NCBI GenBank assembly: GCA_030605125.1
Contig: JAUWBD010000014.1
Span: forward strand, 1 to 43,187
Reading direction: 5' to 3'
From: Verrucomicrobiota bacterium
GTDB lineage: Bacteria > Verrucomicrobiota > Verrucomicrobiia > Opitutales > Opitutaceae
DNA: 43,187 nucleotides
The notes beneath the pieces were generated by a model. The model searched no databases and was not told the DNA's origin. It saw only the letters and a list, made by a program, of their open reading frames with translations. Shown one piece after another: positions 18,390-26,100 of this stretch. Position 1 is the stretch's first letter, and every line of letters starts with the position of its first letter. Both the position numbers and the translations under genes were made by a program.

Positions 18390-19082
18390 CTACATGCCCA
18401 TCACCGGGGTGGCGGTGCGGAGGACGCGGGCGAGGGTGTCGATGGCGGCGGCGACCTCGCGGCCCACGAGATCCATGCGGGCGAGGGTGGCGATGCGCTC
18501 GCTGCGGGCGTGGTAGCGGGCGTCGTCGAAGATGCGGGCGAGGAGGTGGCTGGCGGTGAGCAGGCTGATGAGGATGGCGTCGCGCGGGTCGGGAAGATCC
18601 TCGCCGAGGATGAGGGCGGAGAGGCGGGTGCGCACCTCGACGCGCTCCTGGTTGTCCACGGTGGGGTAGCGGCGGACGCCGAAGACCCAGAGGAATTTTT
18701 TCTCCTGCTGGCTGAGGATGCCGCGGGCTACGAGCCGTTCGAGGGCGGCGCGTTCGAGGGTGCTGCGCTCGGAGGCGAAGACGCCGAGCCAGTGGGAAAC
18801 GGATTGGGGGGCGGGGGCGCTGGCGATCTGGCCGAGGGCGCGGTCGAGCAGGGGATCGCCGGTGGGGGCGCGGTCGAGGACGACGAGCTGCTGCGGGTCG
18901 GTGTCGATGCGGTTGGCGAGGGCGAGATCGGCGAGGAGGGCGCCGGCGAGGGCGTAGTCCAAACCCATTACAGGCATGGGACGGAGGGCGCCGGTGGTGT
19001 CGTCGAGGGCGAGGAGGAGGATCTCCTCGACGAAGGAGAGCGGGGAGTGGGGGTGGGCGGAGGGAGTGGCGGGCGTGGTCAT
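18390..19082 (-). CDS. GPP34 (Golgi phosphoprotein 3) domain protein
   Basis: A 230-residue protein. LSFVEEILLLALDDTTGALRP (15-35) followed by LDYALAGALLADLALANRID (41-60) is the N-terminal signature of the GPP34 family (PF05719). Helical segments and a VRTRLSALILGEDLPDPRDAILISLL block (150-175) complete the domain. Eukaryotic GOLPH3 binds phosphatidylinositol-4-phosphate; bacterial members are known but of unclear role. There is no signal peptide, so it is cytosolic or peripherally membrane bound. It starts 18 nt after a STAS gene and is followed by a membrane sensor gene, hinting at a membrane-associated role in the partner-switching block. Confidence 0.85.
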   Translation of the reverse strand: MTTPATPSAHPHSPLSFVEEILLLALDDTTGALRPMPVMGLDYALAGALLADLALANRIDTDPQQLVVLDRAPTGDPLLDRALGQIASAPAPQSVSHWLGVFASERSTLERAALERLVARGILSQQEKKFLWVFGVRRYPTVDNQERVEVRTRLSALILGEDLPDPRDAILISLLTASHLLARIFDDARYHARSERIATLARMDLVGREVAAAIDTLARVLRTATPVMGM

Positions 19083-19100
19083 CGGCGGCGGGGCTGGGGG

Positions 19101-19424
19101 TTACAGTGCGGAGGCGAGGTCGGCGCGGACGTCGAGGACGGTGAGGAAGCCGGAGAGCTCGAAGACCTCGCGGACGGAGGCGGGGAGGGCGACGAAGGTG
19201 GCGCGGCCGCCGGCGGTCTTGAACTTCTTGGCGGCGGAGAGGAAGACGCGCAGGCCGGCGGAGCTCACGTAGGCGAGGGCGGAGAGGTCGAGCACGAGGA
19301 CCTTGGCGCCGGAGGCGAGGGTGGCGTCGATGCGCTGTTCGAGGGCGGGGCTGGCGAGACCGTCGAGGCGGCCGGCGAGGGCGAGGACGGTGGCGGTGGG
19401 CTGTTTGGTTTCGGTGATTTCCAT
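19101..19424 (-). CDS. STAS-domain anti-sigma-factor antagonist (RsbV-like)
   Basis: A 107-residue single STAS domain: VLALAGRLDGLASPALEQRI (13-32), then VLVLDLSALAYVSSAGLRVFL (42-62). The phosphorylatable serine is at S55 (SSAGLRV). It lies 43 nt downstream of the RsbW-like kinase gene, the usual RsbV/RsbW pairing, so these two are the most likely direct partners. Confidence 0.93.
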   Translation of the reverse strand: MEITETKQPTATVLALAGRLDGLASPALEQRIDATLASGAKVLVLDLSALAYVSSAGLRVFLSAAKKFKTAGGRATFVALPASVREVFELSGFLTVLDVRADLASAL

Positions 19425-19467
19425 GGTATGAGCGGGAGAGGGGGAGGAGAGTGGCGGCGGCGTGCAA

Positions 19468-19914
19468 TCAGGAAGCGGCCGGCGTGCCGAGGATGCGTTC
19501 GAGGGTGAGGATGTTGTGCGGGCCGCGGCGTTCGTAGGCGGCGTGGGTCATGAGTTTTTTGACGAGGTGCACGCCGAGGCCACCGATGGGGCGGTCTTCT
19601 AGGGGCGCGGAGACATCGACTTCGGCGCGGGCGAGGGGATCGTAGGCGGGGGCGTCGTCGGTAAGGGTGAGGCGGATACGGCCTGGGGCGGGGGCGCTGA
19701 ACTCGACGGTGAAGGAGCGGGTGCCGGGGGGCTGGTCGCGGTGACCGTGGTGGATGATGTTGGTGATCGTCTCCTCGAGGGCGAGCTGGAGCGCCATGAG
19801 GTCGGCCATCGGCAGCTCGAGCGCCTCGGCCCAGGTCTCAAAGGCCGCCGCGGCGCGAGAGATCTCGGCAAGGTCGTTGACGAGGGTGAGCTGGAGCGGC
19901 GCGGGGGCGGACAT
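19468..19914 (-). CDS. RsbW-like serine kinase / anti-sigma factor
   Basis: A 148-residue GHKL ATPase of the HATPase_c_2 type. The N box is LALEETITNIIHHG (44-57), the G1-like box is LTDDAPAYDP (83-92) and the G2 region is PIGGLGVHLVKKLM (108-121). Family role: binds and inhibits a sigma factor and phosphorylates the STAS antagonist. No sigma factor gene occurs in the window, so the target may be elsewhere or may not be a sigma factor. It starts 118 nt after the ABC ATPase stop. That gap holds three phased direct repeats, suggesting its own promoter. Confidence 0.92.
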   Translation of the reverse strand: MSAPAPLQLTLVNDLAEISRAAAAFETWAEALELPMADLMALQLALEETITNIIHHGHRDQPPGTRSFTVEFSAPAPGRIRLTLTDDAPAYDPLARAEVDVSAPLEDRPIGGLGVHLVKKLMTHAAYERRGPHNILTLERILGTPAAS

Positions 19915-19942
19915 GGGGCGGAGGGCGGCGGGAGGAGTTAAC

Positions 19943-19971
19943 CACTAATGGACACTTATGGTCACTAATGG
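19943..19971 (-). promoter_or_regulatory. Three 10-bp direct repeats upstream of the RsbW-like gene
   Basis: On the plus strand CACTAATGG (19943), CACTTATGG (19953) and CACTAATGG (19963) recur with an exact 10-bp period, about one DNA turn. They end 29 nt upstream of the start codon at 19914. In a GC-rich window this AT-richer phased array could be an operator or promoter element. Confidence 0.45.
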
Positions 19972-20032
19972 AGCGGAGGCGGATGGCGAGTGGCGGATGG
20001 GTGACGATCGGGTGGCGAACGAGGACGATTGT

Positions 20033-20845
20033 TTAGACGTAGAGTTCCTGGAGGAGGGCGGCGGCGGGTTCGTCGAGCTGCTCGCGGCGGCGCACCTCGT
20101 CGAAGCGGTCGAGGAGGTCCTCGGCGCGGAGGCGTTTTTTCTCGGCGCCTTGGATGTCGTGGAGCACGCGGCCGCGGTGCATCATGATGATGCGGTCGCC
20201 GAGGCTCACGGCCTGCTGCATGGAGTGCGTGACCATGAGGGTGGTGAGTTTTTCGCGACGGATGATCTCGTCGCTGAGTGTGATGACCTGGTCGGCGCTC
20301 TTGGGGTCGAGGGCGGCGGTGTGCTCGTCGAGGAGGAGGAGGCTGGGGCGCAGCCAGGTGGCCATGAGGAGCGTGAGGGCTTGGCGCTGGCCGCCGGAGA
20401 GGGAGCCGATGGCGTTGTCGAGCCGGCCTTCGAGGCCCATGCGAAGGGTGGACACGCGGGCACGGAGGTCGTCCATGAGGTCGCGGGAGAGGGCCCAGGT
20501 GAGGCCGCGGGCGCGGCCGCGGCGGGCGGCCATGGCGAAGTTTTCCGCGATGCTCATGTTGGGCGCGGTGCCGCCGAGGGGGTTTTGGAAAACGCGGCCG
20601 ACGAGGCGGGCGCGCTTGTGCTCGGGCCAACGGGTGACGTCGTGCCCGGCGATCTCGATCTTGCCGTGGTCGGGCAGGAAGGTGCCGGCGACGGCGTTGA
20701 GGAGGGTGGATTTGCCCGACCCGTTCATGCCGAGCACGATCACGAACTGGCCGTCGGCGAGCGCGAGGTCCACGCCTTGGAGGGCGCGGACTTCGTTGAC
20801 GGTGCCGGGGTTGAAGGTTTGGCGGAGGCCGCGGATGGAGAGCAT
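20033..20845 (-). CDS. ABC transporter ATP-binding protein
   Basis: A 270-residue ATPase with all motifs intact: Walker A GMNGSGKST (39-47), Q-loop Q87, signature LSGGQ (149-153), Walker B LLLLDE (169-174) and switch H207 (MVTHSMQ). It pairs with the BPD_transp_2-type permease upstream (70-nt gap) and the four-domain binding protein. This matches the ABC_sub_bind importer type (TrpX-like and related), so amino-acid-like or other small organic substrates are possible; none is proven. Confidence 0.93.
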   Translation of the reverse strand: MLSIRGLRQTFNPGTVNEVRALQGVDLALADGQFVIVLGMNGSGKSTLLNAVAGTFLPDHGKIEIAGHDVTRWPEHKRARLVGRVFQNPLGGTAPNMSIAENFAMAARRGRARGLTWALSRDLMDDLRARVSTLRMGLEGRLDNAIGSLSGGQRQALTLLMATWLRPSLLLLDEHTAALDPKSADQVITLSDEIIRREKLTTLMVTHSMQQAVSLGDRIIMMHRGRVLHDIQGAEKKRLRAEDLLDRFDEVRRREQLDEPAAALLQELYV

Positions 20846-20885
20846 GGGAGGTGGGCTCGGCGGGGGAGAACGGGCGGAGGAGAAA

Positions 20886-20913
20886 GAGAACGATTAAGAG
20901 AACGAGAACGATT
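20886..20913. repeat. 28-bp intercistronic repeat, copy B
   Basis: This matches 18355-18382 at 26 of 28 positions. It lies between the permease stop (20916) and the ATPase start (20845). A weaker, degenerate GAGAAGGA-type stretch is present in the next gap at about 21846-21871. Confidence 0.7.
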
Positions 20914-20915
20914 GG

Positions 20916-21842
20916 TCAGGCGGCGCTTGGGACGCGGCGGAGTTTCTTGGCGAAGCCCGGCAGGACGAGGGCGGCGAAGACGAAGACGGCGGTGACGAGC
21001 TTGAGGTCGTTGGGATCGAGGCCCCAGCGGAGCGCGATGGCGACGAGGAGGCGGAAGAGCACGGAGCCCATGACGGCGCCGATGATGGTGACGCCGAGGC
21101 TGCGCGAGCCGGTGAGGGCCTCGCCGATGATGACGCTGGCCAGGCCCCAGACGATCATGCCGATGCCCATCTGCGCGTCGGCGAAGCCTTGATACTGGGC
21201 GAGGAGCGCGCCGGAGAGGGCGACGAGGCCGTTGGAGAGGGCGAGGCCGAGGATGAGGTGCGTCTCGACGTTGGCGCCGAGGGCGCGGATCATCTGGGCG
21301 TTGTCGCCGGTGGCGCGCATGGCGGTGCCGAGGTGGGTGCGGAAAAAGAGAAAGAGCACGACGCCGACGGCGGTGGCGGCGAGGAGGGAGAGGAGCAGGA
21401 GCGTGAGATCGCCGGAGGCGACGCGCCAGCCGGCGAGGTCGATATACTCGGCGCGGAAGAGTTTTTGCCCGAGCTGCTCGCCCCAGGTGGCGAAGCTGGT
21501 GTGCTGCATGAGGGGCACGTTGGAGCGGCCCATGACGTTCAGGTTGACCGAGTAGAGGGCGGTCATGACCAGGATGCCGGCGAGGAGGGCGTTGATCTTG
21601 AACTTGGTGTGGAGGATGCCGGTGAGCGCGCCGGCGGCGGCGCCGGCGACGGCACCGGCGGCGGTGGCGACCACGGGGTTGTGGCCCTTGACGAGGAGCA
21701 CGGCGGCGACGGCCGCGCCGAGGGTGATGGAGCCGTCGGTCGTGATGTCGGGCATCGAAAAGATGCGGAAGGAAATCAGCACACCCATCGCGAGGAGCGC
21801 GAGGATGAGGCCGATGGTGAAGGCGCCGAGTAACAGGGTCAT
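20916..21842 (-). CDS. ABC transporter permease (BPD_transp_2 type)
   Basis: A 308-residue protein of about 8-9 transmembrane helices. MPDITTDGSITLGAAVAA (29-46) and the cytosolic loop HLGTAMRATGDNAQMIRALGANV (180-202) are marks of the branched-chain-amino-acid/TrpY-like permease class. A single permease gene implies a homodimer. It is the partner of the ATPase downstream and the tetra-domain binding protein upstream. The STAS-fusion gene lies between them with 30-nt spacing. Confidence 0.92.
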   Translation of the reverse strand: MTLLLGAFTIGLILALLAMGVLISFRIFSMPDITTDGSITLGAAVAAVLLVKGHNPVVATAAGAVAGAAAGALTGILHTKFKINALLAGILVMTALYSVNLNVMGRSNVPLMQHTSFATWGEQLGQKLFRAEYIDLAGWRVASGDLTLLLLSLLAATAVGVVLFLFFRTHLGTAMRATGDNAQMIRALGANVETHLILGLALSNGLVALSGALLAQYQGFADAQMGIGMIVWGLASVIIGEALTGSRSLGVTIIGAVMGSVLFRLLVAIALRWGLDPNDLKLVTAVFVFAALVLPGFAKKLRRVPSAA

Positions 21843-21872
21843 CGGGGAGAAGGAAAAAGATTATGAGAAGGA

Positions 21873-23108
21873 TCAGGCGGAGATGGGGGCGAACCAGAGC
21901 GCGCCGCGGGCGAACTCGCTCTCGCCGGCGCCGGTGATCTCGCGCTGGTCGGCGAGGAGGTGGAGCAGGGCTTGTGGGGCGGAATTCTCAAACAGCTCGG
22001 CGATGGTGGCGGGCAGTTCGAGGCGTCCTTTGCGGATCGGGCGGTAGGGGAAGGCGGCGGCGTGGAAGTGGCCGCGCAGCGGGACGTCCTTGGCGAGCGG
22101 GCGCAGCCAAGGGGAGAGCTTGTGGCCGGGGCGGGCGACGACGCCGACGACGAGCGAGGTGCCGTCGCGGTGGGCGCGCTCGGCGGTGAAGGAGAGCCAG
22201 TCGCGGATCTGCGGGAAGGCGAAACGGTCGGAGGGCGCGGCCTCGAGGGGGCGGCGAAGCGTGGCGCCGACGAGGCCGGCGTTTTCGGCGTAGAGGACGA
22301 GCGCGGCGGCCTCGGCGCCGGAGAGCTCGAGGGCGGTGGCGGCGAGCTCGGAGAGCGGCACCGCGGGGGCGTCGTCGGCGGCGGAGAAGCGGGCGAGGCG
22401 CGAGAACTGCCCCTCGCCGCGCAGGCCGAGGGGGAGGTGGCCCTGCGGGACAAAGCCGGCCTGGCAGAGGGCGAAGTCGGGGCGCGCGGAGCCGTCGGTC
22501 GGTTGGAAAACGGCCGCGCCGGAGATGGCGAGAAATTCGCCGAGGCGGGCGGAGGCCTCGCGGGGATCGGGCCCGAGCGCGCCGAGGCCGAGCGCGAAGA
22601 CGGCGGGGCCGAAGGCGAGGGGTTTTTGTAACGGAGGTATGGATACGGCGGTGGCGGGGCCGGCGGGGTCGCCGAGGGCGGCGAGCGTGAGAGGCGCGGC
22701 GGAGGCGGAGAGCGTGTGGAGCTCGTAGGTGGCGCGGGCGGAGCGGTGTTGCGCGGGCGCGGCGGAGGGGGCGGAGGGGGCGGAGGCCGGCTGAAAGGCG
22801 GTGCTCCCAAGGTCGGCCAGAAGCATGGAGAGGCCGGCGAGCTCGAGGACGGAGCGGGCCTCGGCGGAGACGGGGCCGAGGGAGAACTCGCCCTTGATCG
22901 CGCGGAGCTGCTTGTAGGCGGCGAGGAGCACGCGCAGGCCGGCGGAGCTGATGTAGGGCACGGCGGCGAGGTCGAGGCGGAGGCGGTGCTCGCCGGCGCG
23001 GATGGTCGCAGAGATGGCGTCCTGGACGGGTTGGCACCAGTTGGCGTCGAGGCGGCCGGCGAGGCGGAGCGTGACGAGATCGGCGGCGCGGGCGGTGGTG
23101 ATTTCCAT
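21873..23108 (-). CDS. STAS domain fused to a large C-terminal domain of unknown function
   Basis: A 411-residue protein. Residues 1-100 are a STAS domain (LRLAGRLDANWCQPVQDAI, then LDLAAVPYISSAGLRVLLA with serines S54/S55). A low-complexity A/P/S linker (107-122) follows, then a domain of about 280 residues that I do not recognise. The latter contains FAFPQIRDWLSFTAERAHRDGTSLVVGVVARPG and LPATIAELFENSAPQALLHLL. No signal peptide is present. It is encoded between the binding protein (54-nt gap) and the permease (30-nt gap), so it should be co-transcribed with the importer. It may couple importer state to the RsbW-like kinase downstream; this is inference. Confidence 0.85.
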   Translation of the reverse strand: MEITTARAADLVTLRLAGRLDANWCQPVQDAISATIRAGEHRLRLDLAAVPYISSAGLRVLLAAYKQLRAIKGEFSLGPVSAEARSVLELAGLSMLLADLGSTAFQPASAPSAPSAAPAQHRSARATYELHTLSASAAPLTLAALGDPAGPATAVSIPPLQKPLAFGPAVFALGLGALGPDPREASARLGEFLAISGAAVFQPTDGSARPDFALCQAGFVPQGHLPLGLRGEGQFSRLARFSAADDAPAVPLSELAATALELSGAEAAALVLYAENAGLVGATLRRPLEAAPSDRFAFPQIRDWLSFTAERAHRDGTSLVVGVVARPGHKLSPWLRPLAKDVPLRGHFHAAAFPYRPIRKGRLELPATIAELFENSAPQALLHLLADQREITGAGESEFARGALWFAPISA

Positions 23109-23162
23109 TGGAGAGCGGAGGGGGCGGACGGATCGGGCGGGTGGTGCGGATCGGTTTGCGGA

Positions 23163-26100
23163 CTACTCGGCGACCTTGGCTTCGGCGAGGAGGGCGGGGG
23201 GCAGCTCCATGCCGACGGCGCGGGCGTGGGCGGGGGAGACGGTGAGCTTTACGGTGGGCGGAAGCAGGAAGGGAATGTCGGCGGGCGAGGCGCCGGCGAG
23301 CACCCGCTCGATCATGCGCACGGTCTGCTCGCCCACCGCGTGGTAGTCGCGGCCGATGGCGATGGGCGCGCCAAGGGGCACGGTGGAGCTGTTGAGGCTG
23401 AAGAGGGGCTTGCGGGCGCGACGGGCGGCCTGGGTGATGCTGGTGAAGCCGGCGGTGGTGAGGTTGTCCGAAACCTGCACGATGGCGTCGATGCGGCGGC
23501 CGGCGAGGGAGGCGGCGGCGTCGGGGAGTTCGGTGGCGGTGTTGACGGCGACGGTCTCGAGGTGGATGCCGCGGGCGCGGCAGGCGGCGGAGAGGGCGTC
23601 CTTCACGTCCACGGAGTTGGTTTCGGCCGGGCAGAAGAGCGTGCCGATGCGGCGGATCTGCGGGTAGTGGCGGGCGAGGAGGTCCAGCATCTCGTCCACG
23701 GGCGCGAGCACGGAGACGCCGGTGACGTGGGGCAGGTGGTCGGTGAAGCTTTTCCCGGCGCCGGCGGCGATGGGATTGGCCACCATGGTGAAGACGATGG
23801 GGCGGTCCTTGACCCGGCGGATCGCGGCTTGGAGCGAGGGCGTGGAGATGGGCACGAAGATATCGGTGCGGTCGGTGAGCGCGGCGTCGTAGATCGCGCC
23901 GAGCGTGGCGATGTCGCCCTGGGCGGAGCGGAGGCTGAGGACGTAGTCGCGCCCGGCGACGAGCGGGCTGCGGGCCCAGCCGGCCTTCATGCCTTCGAGC
24001 GTCTCGTCGGCTGGGGCGTTTTCGTTGTAGAGGATGAGCGCGATGCGTTTCGGCGCGGCGGGTGGGGCGGAGAAGATTCGCGAGGGTGCGGGGGTGGAGG
24101 CAGGTGCCGGTTGGGCGGCGGCGCTGCCAGGCTCGGCGGTGAGTTCGGCGATCAGGGCGGGGGGAAAATTCAGTCCAAGCGCGGCGGCGGCCTTGGGATT
24201 GAACGCGACCTGCCGGATCGACACGTCCTCCATCGGGATGCCGGCGGGCGACTCGCCGGCGAAGACGCGCAGGAGTTTGCGAGCGGCGGCGCGGCCGGAG
24301 GGGCCGTAGCCGGGGCCCACGGCGAAGACCGCGCCGACGTCGAGGTAGGCGGGGTCGGCGAGCACCAGCGGGATGCGGGCCTTGGTGAGCGTGCCGGCGA
24401 TGGCGTCGATGGCTTGGAGCGCGGTGTTGTCGTCGGCGATATAGACGAGCTCGACGCGGCGGGTGACGAGGGCTTGCACGGCTTGGACGGCCTCGCCGGG
24501 GGTGGCAATGGTGAGTTCGGTTAACTGGAGGCCCGCTTCGCCGGCGGCGGCGCGAAGCTTGCGAATGGTGGAGACGGAGTTGGCCTCGCCGGCGTTGTAG
24601 AGCACGCCGACGCGGCGGGCCGCGGGGAAGGCGCGGCGAATAACATCCACTCCGGCCGCGACCGGGATGCTGGTGCCCACGCCGGTGATGCGCGGATCGT
24701 GGTCGGTCCAGGACCGGCCGATGCCAGCGGCGATGGGATCGGTGCAGTAGGTGAAGACGATGGGCTTGGTGCGGACGACTCCGAGCGAGGCCTGGATGAC
24801 GGGCGTGCTGAAGGGCACGATGACGTCCACGTCCGAGTGGGCGAAGTTTTGCAGCATCGGCACGATGTTGACCGTCTCGCCGGAGGCGTGGGCGCGGAGG
24901 ACGGTGAGGTTGCGCCCCTCGACGTAGCCGGCGAGGCGGAGCTCATCGAGCAGGCCGTCGGCGCAGTCCTGCCAGCTGGGCTCGGGCGTGTAGTAGGCGA
25001 AGGCGATTTTCTTTGGCGGGAGCGGGGGCGGGGTGGCGGCGGCGGGCTCGGGGGCGGTGAGCTCGGCGATCAACGCGGGGTCGAGTTGGAGGCCGAGGGC
25101 GGCGGCCGCCTTGGGGTTGAACGTCACCACGCGCACCGAGACATCCTCCATCGGGATGCTGGCGGGCGACTCGCCGGCGAAGACGCGCAGGAGCATGCGG
25201 GCGGCGGCGCGGCCCGGAGGTCCGTAGCCGGGGCCGACGGCGAAGAGCGCGCCCGAGTCGATGTAGGCCGGGTCGGCGATGATGAGCGGCACGCGCGCGC
25301 GGGTGAGCGTGCCGGCGATGGCGCTCATCGATTGCAGCGCGGTGTTGTCGCCGGCGATGTAAACCGCCTCCACGCGGCGGGTGACGAGCGCCTGGGCGGC
25401 CTGGATGGCCTCGCCCGGGGTGGCGAGGGTGATCTCGTGCAGCTGGATGCCGGCTTCGGCGGCGATGGGGCGAAGTTTTTGGATGGTGGAAACGGAGTTG
25501 GCCTCCGCGGCGTTGTAGAGCACGCCGAGACGGCGCAGCGAGGGGAAGGCGCGGCGGATTACGTCCACGCCCGCGGCGACGGGGATGCTGGTGCCGACTC
25601 CGGTGATGCGCGGGTCGTGGTCGGTCCAAGAGCGTCCCACGCCGGCGGCGATGGGGTCGGTGCAATAGGTGAACACCATCGGCTTGGTGCGGACGGTGGC
25701 GAGGGCGCCCTGAATGACGGGCGTGGTGAAGGGCACGATCACATCGACGTCCGAGTGGGCGAGGTTTTGCAGCTTCGGGGCGATGTTGACGATCTCGCCG
25801 GAGGCGTGCGTGCGGACGATTGTGAGGTTTTGCCCCTCGACGTAGCCGGAGAGCCGCAGCTCGTCGATGAAGGCGTCGGCGCACTCCTGCCAGCCGGGTT
25901 CGGGCGTGTAGTAGGCGAGGCCGATCTTCTTGGGTGGGAGTGGGGCGGAGGGACGGGGCGGGGGGGGCGGGGCGGATGATGCCGAGGAGGCGGGTTGAGC
26001 GGCGGCGCTTCCGGGGGCGTGGCGCTCGACGCCGTTTTCGTCGATGACGAGCGCGGCCGACTCGAGCAGGTCGGGCGGGATGGACCAGCCGGGGCGCAGG

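Noticed and set aside
19943-19971. Iterons of a replication origin
   Set aside because: Only three short copies, no replication gene nearby and a position in an operon gap.
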